DNA from: Leucocoprinus leucothites
Taxonomy: Eukaryota > Basidiomycota > Agaricomycetes > Agaricales > Agaricaceae
Direction of reading: 5' to 3'
DNA: 64,000 nucleotides
Assembly: GCA_013368445.1 (NCBI GenBank)
Contig: JAACJO010000005.1
Coordinates: forward strand, 124,001 to 188,000
The notes under the pieces were generated by a model. That model saw only the letters and a list, made by a program, of their open reading frames with translations, did not search any database and was not told the DNA's origin. This document shows positions 9,615 through 20,450 of the stretch, in pieces (the stretch's first letter is position 1; the number at the start of each line of letters is the position of its first letter). The position numbers and the translations under genes were made by a program.

Positions 9615-11111
9615 CTAATCCCTCGTATTCTCGTAGTCCTCAGGTACTCGGACCGGGACTTTCTGCAGCTTATCGATATCAACTATCCTAGTCTGCCCTG
9701 TAAAGTCATCTAATCCACGGGGCGAGCCCAGCTGCTTATACCACCGGGCAAGCGCCTCGCATTGGAGGGGTAATGCTTCATGAGGGTGCATATGTACTGT
9801 GCTATTGGACAGAACTGAGATTGTACGACCTGAGGTAAATCGTTAGATTAATCGCGCCTTACTCCACTGTTCCTTACCTCTATACCCCGAGACCTTGACA
9901 TGTCTCAGGGCTAGGATCTCGCCCTCCTGTACTTTCAACTCATATGCTTGTTTTTCCCATAGCGTCACTTGTACCCAATGCTCACTTTGATCGAGGACGA
10001 AAAGGGAACGAGTGATAACTGGCGAAGCAGTTGTCCCTTCCGGTTTGAAGTTGACTTTGATTTCATCGACGTATATGACTATAGCCAAGATGTCTGGTCA
10101 CGAAATTAATATTAGGTTTGCTTCTTAGTCTTGGTTGGAGGTGTAGCTGTTATCCTAAAATTCACCATATAAAGTTTCTTCCTTGATTTCGTAGAGTTTG
10201 GATATTGGTATCACGTTGTCAAATCTGAGCGCGAACTGGGGTCGGCTTCCGACATCATGAGAGTACTGCAATTGCATCAAGTGAGATTTTGACTTGAGTA
10301 TCCAAAGCTTTGGACATACCTCCATGACCATGGTAGCTTTTGTTAATTTCAGGGCGTATCTATAACCCAACCTCTGAGACCATTTGCGCAGTGCCGGTAC
10401 GACAATAGCGTTCCACACAAGATAAATCTTCCCCACCTCGAACTTTGAGTAGAGATCATCAGCGACTGCCTCGTATGCAATGGCTTCAACTTCTCCCGAC
10501 TCGTCAAGAAGATGGAGGTTGAAGTAAGAAGTACTTGCATAATCCATATCTGACTTGTATGTGACGAGTACGCGAATGGGAACTGTCATATAATCCACGA
10601 TGCCTGCTTGGAGAACTTGCACAGGAAAATTCGATGCTATAACTTATAAGCTCTCAGACTCACATTTAACAAGTTAGCTGGTACCTGTTGTATTAGGTCG
10701 ATACCTCACAGGGTTCGAGGTTAGATGGGAGAGGCCTGAGCTCGATATTGAGTCCAATTCGCGCCACTTGCTGATGTATAATCTAGTGAAACAGCCGCCG
10801 GCAATGAGCCATATTCCTGGCTACTGAACCTCAACCACATACCCGATTCGTGTCCCCTTGAGTGGGAAGGGAACCACACTTTCTACAATAATAGCTGCGG
10901 GAACAAAATAATCTACTGACAGCGAATCGATGCCTATATCCCGCGCCAGGAACGCGGGGAGCCAATGGGTGCCGTCAGAGACCACCACCGCAAACCAATG
11001 GACGAAGCGGTTCCTGTTCACCCTCAATATCTGCACCGTAATATCGATATTAAGCTTCCCATCAAATGTTGCGAGCTGGGATACTCCATCTTTGGTGAGA
11101 GGGTCGAGCAT
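9615..11111 (-). CDS. Replication protein A large-subunit-like protein lacking the C-terminal zinc OB-fold
   Basis: Three OB-fold stretches in RPA70 order are read on the minus strand: an N-terminal module (MLDPLTKDGVSQL, then ITVQILRVN), a DBD-A-like module (VPIRVLVTYKSDM, then FNLHLLDESGEVEAIAY) and a DBD-B-like module (VIYVDEIKV, then SLFVLDQSEHWVQVTLW, then KVSGYRGRTISVLSNSTV). It then stops at 9615-9617 after EDYENTRD. RPA70 binds single-stranded DNA in replication and repair, and normal RPA70 (about 600 residues) ends with DBD-C, a zinc-containing OB-fold needed for trimer assembly. Here the protein ends about 60 residues after DBD-B, at an estimated 430-470 residues. It is probably a paralogue rather than the cell's main RPA70. 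Divergence is high and the linker exon (about 10630-10820) is uncertain. Confidence 0.75.
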
Positions 11112-11623
11112 GGATGCGACTCGGAATGGGTGAAGGGACGTGGAGAGGAATCAGTTGCACGTTCAAATACCAGCTAAGAAAGCACCGTCGAGTCAACTAT
11201 TGTATCGCTTGAAATGGCCATCCGTGATGAATCTGTGAAAGGGTTTACGTGAATTTTGCGTAGATCCGACGTCACTGAGTTTGACGCCCTTCCGGCTTCC
11301 CATCAGGGCCGGATTCGGATTCGGGAACTCAGAGAATGTGCAGTGCCTGAGCAGTTCGATCACACTCCCGACGACCTCACTGCTCCATCGAATATTCTCT
11401 TGCAGCAATATGAGGAAGACTTCGCGACTCACATCTATCAGCAAAGAAACCAAATGGCTGGTACTTCTCAACCTAAGTCATCTAGAGAAAACCGATCTTT
11501 GTGGTTCGGAGAATCGAGAAGCATTGCAGCTTGTTTTGCAGTCCTACTCTTGTGGGTTCACAACCTCGTTTATTATTGCAAGATGGATTTTCTATAGGGT
11601 TTCTTTCAAAAGATTCTGGGTGT
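11112..11623. other. Intergenic region between convergently oriented minus-strand genes
   Basis: About 500 bases holding the promoter of the RPA-like gene and the 3' flank of the DUF1479 gene. Frames on both strands (for example 11256-11597 and 11281-11778) overlap each other and show no domain, so no gene is called. Confidence 0.45.
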
Positions 11624-13398
11624 TTAGGCGACCGTTACCGCAAACCCCATTGCTCTCCGCCCGACATCATTATCTATGTCTTCAGCCGTGGCGACACCAA
11701 TTAAGCTGTCTTCGGCCTTTCCCTTGGGAAAGTCGGGGGGTCGCTCCCCTTTCAGGAAACACTCCCGCTGTCTCTTGACATAGTCGAAATTCTGAGCAGT
11801 AAAGGGAACCGCTGGTATGTACATGACTGCGACACTCTTCAATAATCATTCCTCAACCATGAGACCAATACACTCCATACCTGCAGAATCTTCCGCTCCT
11901 TTGTGAATGTCTTCCACCGCGTGAATGAGGTCACAATGCCAGAACACTGCGTCTCCGGGCCTGACGGTCGGAACAGATACCATAGTCTTCTCTAACGCCA
12001 AGTGTGGGTGTGAATGAGGCCGTGGCAATGGGCCAATAAATCCCCCGCCAGCGGGTACGATTCCTGGAAAGTCTGGACTTTTCAAGTCTGTGGTGGCCGT
12101 TAACGTTCAACCCTCGATCTCATGCAAAGACGCTTTGCTTACCAAGGGTCCAATTTTCGGGCTTCAGAGTCTCCGGGGATCCCTCAGGAACGCAAGTCTC
12201 TGGAACTGGCTTGAAGAATGGTCGGAGAATGAGATAGGCATTAGAGAGTAAAACATCGGGAAATAACTGTAGCGTTCCTTCGTTTGGGCCGGTCTCGCTG
12301 GCACTCAAATCAGGAGATTTCGCAAATCTAGAAAATAAATGGCGGACCTCATTGAGAGCCATCCTTGAAAGCTTCGGAAAATAGATGCCTATGTACATGC
12401 GGCGTGTAAGTCCAGCGTACTCGTAAGCATAAGCCTTGAGCCACATAAGCTTTGAGCCAGCTCACCTGATTCGGCCTTCCATACATCGAGCTGCGCGCTT
12501 CTAATCTTCCTGGAAGATCGTAAGGATCATGTTGACGCCAATTTCCAGATAAGATATCATCAAAACACTTTCTGAAGGCTGGATCTTGCCAGCGCTCAAT
12601 GGTACCCCCTGAAACCAAGGCTTAAGTAGAGGACAAGGGGTCAGACAGTGGGATATTACCATCAACATGAGGAGCCAAGGGAAGGCTGCTCCAATCAGAG
12701 CCAGCTCTTCTGATCCTAAATCTATCCGCATAGGACAAGGGAACGTTGAGATCGACGTCAGTAGCCTTTCCGGATCTATCATGGTATAGGTTGTTCAGCC
12801 AGGTAGTCGCCTTGAGGAGATTGGGATGCGCTCTGGCCTCAACTTGAGGTTTAGTCCAACTACAGTGCAGCATCAGAAATGCACATGCCTGATAGAGAAA
12901 AAATACCCACTAAAGCTCAAAGAGCTGTTTGTTATTAGCGGGAAAACCTGCAATATAATGATTCAACATTTCGAGTTAAATCAGAACTATGCCGCCACTA
13001 CCATCGACATCTGGATTAACGCGTGCAAATTCTCTCAGAGATTCCCTCCAACCAACAGCCTTCTCGTCATCGACGATGTCTTTGACTACAACACAACCTC
13101 GTCTCTTGATTGTATCCACCTGCTCGGCGCTGAGCGTTTCCAGATCATCAAACCTGACTTGAGGAATGTACTACGGTTCACTGGAGTGTTAGTGCTGCAG
13201 GAGAGCTGAGAATCCACTGAGTTGATAGGATACCTCTTGGCCGCCTGTGTAGATTTGAGCAGTGACGACTGCGAGTTCTTCGATGATCTCTTTCCACGCC
13301 CTGGTGATTCGAGCCTCAAAGTCAGGATATCCAGTGGCAATCTCCCGTTTTATGTCGAGCAAATGCGCGGGATATGATTTGGTGTTATAGTCAATCAT
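11624..13398 (-). CDS. DUF1479 family protein (2-oxoglutarate/Fe(II) oxygenase-like fold)
   Basis: The start ATG at 13396-13398 (MIDYNTKSYPAHLLDIKREI) leads through about eight exons to a stop at 11624. Family hallmarks read in order: RFDDLETLSAEQVDTIKRRG, VVVKDIVDDEKAVGWRESL, WTKPQVEARAHPN, FRIRRAGSDWSSLPLAPHVDGG, FRSFQGWLSM, GPNEGTLQLFPDVLLSNAYL, FPGIVPAGGGF and VRPGDAVFWHCDLIHAVED. The HVD triplet plus the later His in DLIHAVE match the HxD...H iron triad of 2-oxoglutarate oxygenases. The family is widespread in fungi and bacteria with unknown substrate, so the oxygenase role is inferred. Splice sites used (for example the 5' intron between TGGQE and YIPQVRF) keep the frame throughout, so the gene looks intact, at about 450 residues. 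Confidence 0.85.
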
Positions 13399-15775
13399 AC
13401 GGATGTCAAGTGCTATAGGAATGCAACTGGAGAAGGCTGTAGCTGAGCGCTGCCAGTGGTTTGGGGCTGCTTGTTGATTGTCATTGGTGAGGCTATTTAT
13501 ACGTCCCTAATGCCAAGTGGGTCGAACCAATTTTGAATGTGGGGAGTTACTCCGACATTTCGCCGCATCTTCCAAGTGATCCTGCTTCACCCTCTACAGG
13601 CCGGAAAGCTTAATAAAAGCATAAGGTCAGGCGATACGATTATGGCTGTCAGATTGTCCCACCGATGTCGTTATCCCCGCGAGATTTCGAGGATTATTAG
13701 CCATTAACTTCAAGCCCGACTTGGGAACTGGTGGTACTCAAGGGAGTAATCAGTGAGAAACGGATAGAGCTGTCATTAAGGATTCGTAATTGACCATAGG
13801 AGCAATCCTATACGAATTATGGAATTACTAAAGGGAAATTGGAGACACCTGAAGATTAGCCGGACCACAGGGACAGAGCCTTGAAGGGGAATCAACTGTT
13901 GATGACTGCGGATGATAAATTTGCCCCATAGCACTAAGAGTTGCAGCTTCCGAATTCTCATAACAGAAGCCGAGCTGGATTGGCTCTGTGAACAGAGTGT
14001 CGGTCGTCCTTCAGTCTGAGCGCCTCGAGGTTTTGCCGGCCACCAACAAAGGAAGAAAGTTGCGATTCTCGGCCCGCCAGTGGTCTGTTCAGCTAGATAA
14101 CCAGGGATAGAAAGGGTATATGTGACAGCTGTGTAGGCCGTCTTCGGGAGATAGTTATGGTTCAAATACATGGGGCCCGGATACCTTTACGTGACGCAAT
14201 GGGACGATGCCACAGGCCTTGGAGAGTTCCGGGGCTCATGGACTCCAGGCTGCTGCTTGAGCCTTGAGCCCATTACTTTGATTGGTCGATAAGGAGTAGA
14301 CTTTGCTATCTCGCGAGGATTTTAGAGATAGCTTGGTTGCCTCAGGAAGACAAGGTGTTGTACCACTTCGTTTGGACGTTAAGGTCACCGACATGCCACA
14401 CAGTGGCTGCGATATCTTTCACAAATAATGTGAGCTCATGACATGGATTCAGAAGTGAAGACTCGTACCGCAAATTGTCCCTTCATTGACCTGATCGAGC
14501 TGCCAGAGAGGTAAGATCTCTCAAGTCTGGGTTGAGGAATTACATCCCTTCACCGTTGTACGCGGGCTGGACGGTGATGGAAGTTCAGTAGATTCCTTTA
14601 CCACATCTAGCGTCGTGTGCCGAGTCCAGCGGTGTGTGTACGGGTTCCTGGGGGGGTTATTTCTTGTAGCTGGGCGCTTGAAATAATATACTTCCTCGGA
14701 TACCGGCAATTGAGGTATCAATTCTATACATCATAGGCAGCACCTTCTTTAATGCTGAGGTGTGTTTCCTCTGCGGTCGCTCCGTACACCAGGGCTTCGA
14801 TTTCTCCGGGATGGTCAAGAAAGGTAGATGGTGCATCGGGGGAAAGGAAAGTTTGAAGGCAATAAGCCCACGAATCAGCGGAACTTTGTCTCTGATCCTC
14901 AAATCATGTAAAACGTCAATGGGAAAGACACCAGTTGTGGAGTCTGAGTTATCAAGTCAAACAATCCAGGTAATTAACAACTTACTGTGTTTGCAGCTGA
15001 AAATAACAGAATCAAGTGAGCTCTGTTGATGAACAGGGTGTGAGGGCCAAAATCAACGGCAGTCCACTGATCGATTACAGCAGTTAGTTGAGTGACGGCT
15101 TATACTGCAAGAATCCCGATTGCTTTCAAAGCAGAGATCGTTCCTATGGCGAGGAATGCTGGACCGTACTTGTCCCCTCTTCCAATAAACAGAACAGGAT
15201 GGGCATATACCCCGTTCGAGGTGAGAATTCTCCAATGGCTAAACCGATGGGGGAAGTTCGGGGAAAGCACTTTCACCACTTGCACTTCAACATGGCCCAT
15301 GATGAACGAACTTAGAAGCCTCGCAGACTCAGGAGTTCCGTTAGACCTGAGTCCAATAACTGCTCTCGACGTAGTTAACCGTATGAAGAAGTGTATGCCG
15401 GGCAGATGTTTGAACGAAGTGCAGAGCTGGTGGGCCTTGGACAAAGTGCCAAAAGAAGGAGCATGAGTCACAACAAATCGAACCGTTGGAAGCAAGATAT
15501 AGCAATACGCTAGTAGCAAGTACTCCATTGTTCTTTTCTGAGGCTACATGGAAGCACTGGCCCGGGTGGCATATCCACTCAGTTGAGGATGAGTAAAACA
15601 CGGTATGGACGTGTTGGGACAAAAATAGATCCAATGATATTGCTGACAAATCACTGGATTTCCCACACCCGTGACTTTTGGAAGGCGAGGCTCGCGATGA
15701 TGCGGCAAGCGTCGAGCACTGCTCCCCCAACTCCACTATCTGACCAACTCCACGACTCTCTCCGCACAAACAGTA
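13399..15775. other. Largely unassigned region, possible undetected minus-strand gene
   Basis: About 2.4 kb. On the minus strand two longer open stretches (15100-15528 and 14657-14902) might be exons of one intron-rich gene: the first starts MEYLLLAYCYILLPTVRF, resembling a membrane-anchor or signal-anchor segment. No family is recognised, and the plus strand of 15092-15466 is also open, so neither reading is secure. 13399-14500 shows nothing convincing. The promoter of SF3B2 must lie just before 15776. Confidence 0.35.
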
Positions 15776-17934
15776 ATGGCGACCGCAGTGTCAACAACTC
15801 CGGTAGTTAACGGAGACGTTACCGCCAATGGCAAGCCGAAGGTCAAGTCCAAGAACCAGCTTCGGCGACTGAAGCAGAAACAGAAAAAGGCAGCAGGTGT
15901 GAATGGTGCCGTTGTGAGTTTCTCAGTGCTGATTCGACTTTCAAGTAAACTGACGAAGGTTCCTTCTCTCGTGACTATCTTTATCTCAGGATGATGAAAC
16001 CACTGACACCGAAAGCGTGAAGAGGGAAGATGAGGAAATGCCCCTTGCCTCAAGCACGACTTCCGGGTACGTTCCGGAGGAGCTAAATGGCAAGGGAAGC
16101 GGCTTTGAGCAGTTTGCAGAGGTGTTTGCGCGTTTCCAATTACCTCCAGAAGATGCATCGGTACGCTGTGTCTGCTGTTTCTCTAAACAATTTCACCGAC
16201 TAATTTACCCATCTCAGGATGCGAAATCTTCTGAGCCCAAAAAGGCCGAAATAATTTACTCGGATGATGACATGGAATCTGCTGAAGACTCCGACGCTGA
16301 AGCTAAAAAGCCACTGTCAAAGAAGAAACAGCGTAAAATGAACCGCCTAACCGTGGCAGAGCTCAAGCAGCTCGTGAAGAAGCCTGAGGTCGTCGAGTGG
16401 ACAGACGTAACAGCGGCAGACCCCCGGCTACTGCTTCATCTGAAGTCATATCGTAACACTGTTCCTATTCCCGCGCACTGGTCAGCAAAGCGAGACTATC
16501 TACAAGGGAAGAGGGGTATCGAGAAACCCCCCTTCCAGTTACCCTCGTATATTGCTGACACCGGTATTGCAACGATGCGAGATGCGATAAAGGAAAAGGA
16601 GGCAAACATGAGCTTGAAGGCGAAGACGAGGGAGAGGGTGCAGCCGAAGATGGGTAAAATCGACATTGACTACCAGAAGCTGCACGACGCGTTCTTCAAG
16701 TTTCAGACGAAGCCACCCGTCACTGGCTTCGGCGAAATGTGAGTACTAAGCTCAAACCCACGACTCTCGGTCTAATATTTGATCACTCAGGTATTATGAG
16801 GGAAAAGAATTCGAGACTTCGTTGAAGGAGAAACGGCCAGGTGACCTATCACCTGAACTTGTTGAAGCTCTCTCAATTCCTCCTCTTGCACCACCACCTT
16901 GGCTTATTAGCATGCAACGATTTGGGCCTCCACCAAGCTACCCTACGCTTCGGATACCTGGGCTGAATGCTCCAATCCCTGAAGGGTGAGTTGCATCCGT
17001 CTTCATCGGTGTAAATGGTCTTATTGATTCCTTCACAGTGCTCAGTGGGGCTTCCATCCAGGTGGTTGGGGAAAGCCGCCTTTGGATGAGTACAACCGAC
17101 CGCTATATGGTGATGTGTTCGGCGTGCTACCAAAAGTGTCTGACTCTGGGGTGAGTCACAAATCTTTACATAAGTTGGTCAAGAGTCACTGACGATACTC
17201 ACAGCTGGGCGAGCCGGTTGACAAGACACCTTGGGGTGAGCTCGAGCCAGAAGAGGGTACGTTAAAGCTTCAGCTCCTTTTCCGGTCTTAGTACTCACAC
17301 CCGTCTTGCAGAGGAAGAAAGCGAAGAAGAATCAGAAGAATCAGAGGAGGAAGAGGTCGCTGATGTACAAATGGACGGAACACAGACACCATCAGGTCTC
17401 GAAACACCCTCTGGCATGGCCAGTGTCGTCTCAACTGTTGGCGGTGGCCTCGAAACGCCCGACTTCCTGGAGCTGCGTAAAAATGCGAGACCAACAGCGG
17501 ATGCTGGAGAAACGGGACCGAGAAGCTTGTACCAGGTCTTGGAAGAGAAACAAACGAACGTACGTGGACTTATGGGAAGCGAACGTGGCTACGACGTTTC
17601 TGGTGTTGGTGGTTCTGCGATTCCTGTGCTTGGCGAGGAACGCGGCAGCAAGGTGCGTTTTCCTCCTACATGCAGATTTTGACAAATGGTTGTTGATACA
17701 TTTGATTTGTTTCAACAGAAGAAGAATGGTATTGACGTGTCACTCGACGCATCGGAGCTGGAAGGCTTGACCGAGGATGAACTTAAGCGCAAATATGATG
17801 CGCATGCCAGGAGTAACGCTGGTGTTCCTGGAAGCAAGGAAGACTTTTCGGATATGGTTGCGAAAGAGATGGCGAAGAATAAGCAGAAGATGGAACGGGA
17901 TAGAGAGAGGAAGAAGGATAAATTCAAGTTCTAA
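15776..17934 (+). CDS. Splicing factor 3B subunit 2 (SF3B2 / SAP145 / Cus1)
   Basis: Complete gene with short introns. Exon 1 starts MATAVSTTPVVNGD and has a Lys/Arg-rich segment (NQLRRLKQKQKK). The core reads KKKQRKMNRLTVAELKQL, VVEWTDVTAADPRLLLHLKS, YRNTVPIPAHWSAKRDYLQG, EKPPFQLPSYIADTGI, then the PSP-type segment RPGDLSPELVEALSIP, WLISMQRFGPPPSYP, RIPGLNAPIP and QWGFHPGGWGKPPLDEYNRP, in the order of SF3B2. The C-terminal part is acidic (EEESEEESEESEEEE) followed by a basic tail. SF3B2 sits in the SF3b complex of the U2 snRNP and helps anchor the branch-site region in the nucleus. All junctions examined keep the frame. Stop at 17932-17934. Confidence 0.95.
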
Positions 17935-19095
17935 TTGGATATTTCCTTCTCATACTTGTCCCTCTCTTATTCCGTCTCTGTATTGTGCTCCTTGCGTGAA
18001 TAGTGAAGTTATTGACGTGGATAAAGCGAATATTTGTACTTGTGATACTATGATTGAAAGGGTCCTCAAGATTGAATGCATGTATGCGCAACGGCTAAGG
18101 GCCAGGGAATGTGGCGACAGCCCACGATGCAAATCCTTGCATATTGAATGCGCAGGTCTACTCAGTCCCTTGAACGAGTGAATGAATGGAGAGAATCAGA
18201 TCATGAACATATCATAGGACATGTTCAACTTTTGTTGAAGCGCCATACTAGTACGGCCTATTTCGTTTCCCCAATGATGGAGGGACCTTTCTTAGATTAT
18301 GTTGAAAGCCTGGTCGAGCTATATAACGTCCACAGTTAGACCAGGAACTCATAACGGAGAGGAGAGAGATAAGATATCATAACTTAACCCGTTATCTCCT
18401 TGACGATCCTCATGAGGTACGTTGAAATGTGTGTTCTCTGTTTTTTTCAAGCATCCATACCGCCGGTAGCAAGGCAGCCGACCTCACACTTGGATGGTAT
18501 GTAGACTTCCTCTTGGACATCGGATGGTGTAGCCAACGTGGGGACTGATACTGAGTACTTTACTACTGATGTTACAAGGTGTGTGTAACATGGCCAACAA
18601 TTCTAGGGGCTCTGTGAGAGAAGCAAAGGCTAGTTGGGCTATACAATGAATCAAGGGGTTGAAAGATCTGTACTGGACACTGTTCGTCGATAGTAGTGTT
18701 TCCTCGTCTCTAGATGAGCTTGGGGTTGAGCTGGTCTCGGTCAATCAGGGGTTTTATATAGCAACATAGCAACACGGAAACTCATCATCTGGATTATGCA
18801 AGTCATAGCTCCCGATATCATTCTCGGGGCTGATCCAGGGATCTGAATAATCATTCTACGACTCGCGTCATTCCGTTGCCCAGGAATAACCTTCATTTCG
18901 GACTGTCAGACTAGTGTCGCGGGGGGTTAACTTAGCGCTTGGTCAGTGCGCGGATAATGCTGCTTTCCGCACTCGATTGACTGAGACGCTTGGGTACTAT
19001 AAATACCGTATGACTTCTGAATAAGGGTGGCTTGGACTTGCTCTATCCGACGTTGAGACAATTGAGCAGTACTTAGGAGTTGAGCCTTGGTAGTG
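17935..19095. other. Intergenic region, no gene seen
   Basis: About 1.2 kb after SF3B2. A minus-strand frame of 86 residues (18484-18744) has no recognisable domain. TATAAATA at about 18997-19004 lies about 95 bases before the start of the next gene and is a plausible TATA element for it. Confidence 0.45.
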
Positions 19096-19876
19096 ATGAC
19101 GACAGCAGTATCGACGGCCACAGTACGTCCGCTTTTTATCCTTTGTAGAAGCGACGCTTATCTTCTGTATGTGCAGTTGGTGCCTGGAACGTATAAGATT
19201 TTGTGTAAAGGTGGAGAACTGGGTACGGCGAGGACGTGGATGACTATGCCGAGCAGCAGGATTTTCGTTGATAATATTGAGAAAGGGGATTATGCAAAGG
19301 TATGTGGGTGAGGGAACTTTGCCATTCGGCCGGTGCAGTATTGATTGGTGGGTTGTAGTGGCAAGTTTCTTCTGTGGCAGAAGACGGAGATACAATGTGG
19401 CACATTCGAAACATCGTGGTGGAGGATATTTTGTTTGCGGAGCCAAAGGAGGTAAATTAGTTTCGAGATAGGGTGGGTTGCTAATGAGTTGAGCACACAC
19501 GTAGGGCGCGAAGATCACTGGAAGAGACTCGGAAGAAGAAGGGCTGAGAGATATTATGTGGAGGCTTGAGGGTGTTGGTCAGGGCATATATCGAGTTCGT
19601 GGTCGATTTCCTTTGGATTCCCTGTTTAATCGGTGGAATCATTGATGGTTCTTAGATTGGATATCCAGGCACGGGCCTCGTCTGGACTGCAGAGTCGGTT
19701 CCTACGAAGATCCCAGGAAGAATGGCTTGGGAGGTAGGTATAAATTCCGTTTGATCCCTGGGCTACGGGCTTTTTCGAATATTGAATGTGATCAACCCTG
19801 GTAGATCTTCCTACACGAGAAGGCCGACGGTATCCCAGAACAAGAGTTCAAATTCGTGCTTCTCCCCCCAGATTAG
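19096..19876 (+). CDS. Small beta-trefoil-type protein, possible cospin-like (I66) protease inhibitor
   Basis: Six short exons give about 165 residues: MTTAVSTAT, LVPGTYKILCKGGELGTA, WQVSSVAEDGDTMWHIRNI, a middle exon with GIYRVR, GYPGTGLVWTAESVP and WEIFLHEKADGIPEQ, ending FVLLPPD and a stop at 19874-19876. The pattern 'GTY.I' near the start, then repeated 'W.V......W.I.N' units, resembles the small basidiomycete beta-trefoil inhibitors of the cospin (MEROPS I66) type, which act on serine proteases in fruiting bodies. This is a pattern judgement, not a proven match; a mycocypin or another trefoil lectin is possible. No signal peptide is visible, as is usual for these proteins. The exon 2/3 junction was chosen at the acceptor before WQVSS because it alone keeps the frame. 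The donor after GIY is uncertain. Confidence 0.5.
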
Positions 19877-20450
19877 TAGCGAAGGATCAGGGGAAAGCTG
19901 TGTAGGAGTAAAGATAGTAGTGGAACTGAATGCCGGAGTCTATTGAGGACAGATATATCAAGATACAAGTTGGGCTGTAGCTGTGATCTTTCCGTTGTCC
20001 TACAACAAATTGCGTCCAAGAAGCACTCGGCTTGAGAAAAAGCCTCTTACGACATGAACACAATTAGTCATGTGAACAAAGAAGTTGGCCGAATGATAAG
20101 GAGCACAGCATTTTGCCTCGCTGCACGTCTCGAGTTTTTATTCCGCGCCCAAGTGTGAGATGCCGAAGTGAGGGTCGTAGATAACCATCTGTTTTACCTG
20201 TATCGGCGCTTGGAGATAATATGACAAAGATGAATTTGTGGCTCCGGAAGCCTCCATGATGGTGTTTTATCGGAGAGAGAACATACCGCATTGGACATGG
20301 GAGTTGATGGTGATGTGATGGATGAGACGCCCAGTGCGCGCCAGCATCACACCCCTGGCATGCCCTGATTACCTGTTTGTGCTCCTTCCTCATCGTCCTC
20401 CACCTCCTCCTCCCGCCCTCTCCCGCTCCTTCCGCACCTCCCTCCCACCT
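19877..20450. other. Intergenic region, no gene seen
   Basis: About 570 bases between the small trefoil-like gene and the arrestin gene. The segment just before 20451 is pyrimidine-rich (runs of CCTCCTCC), a common feature of promoters of fungal genes. Confidence 0.45.
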
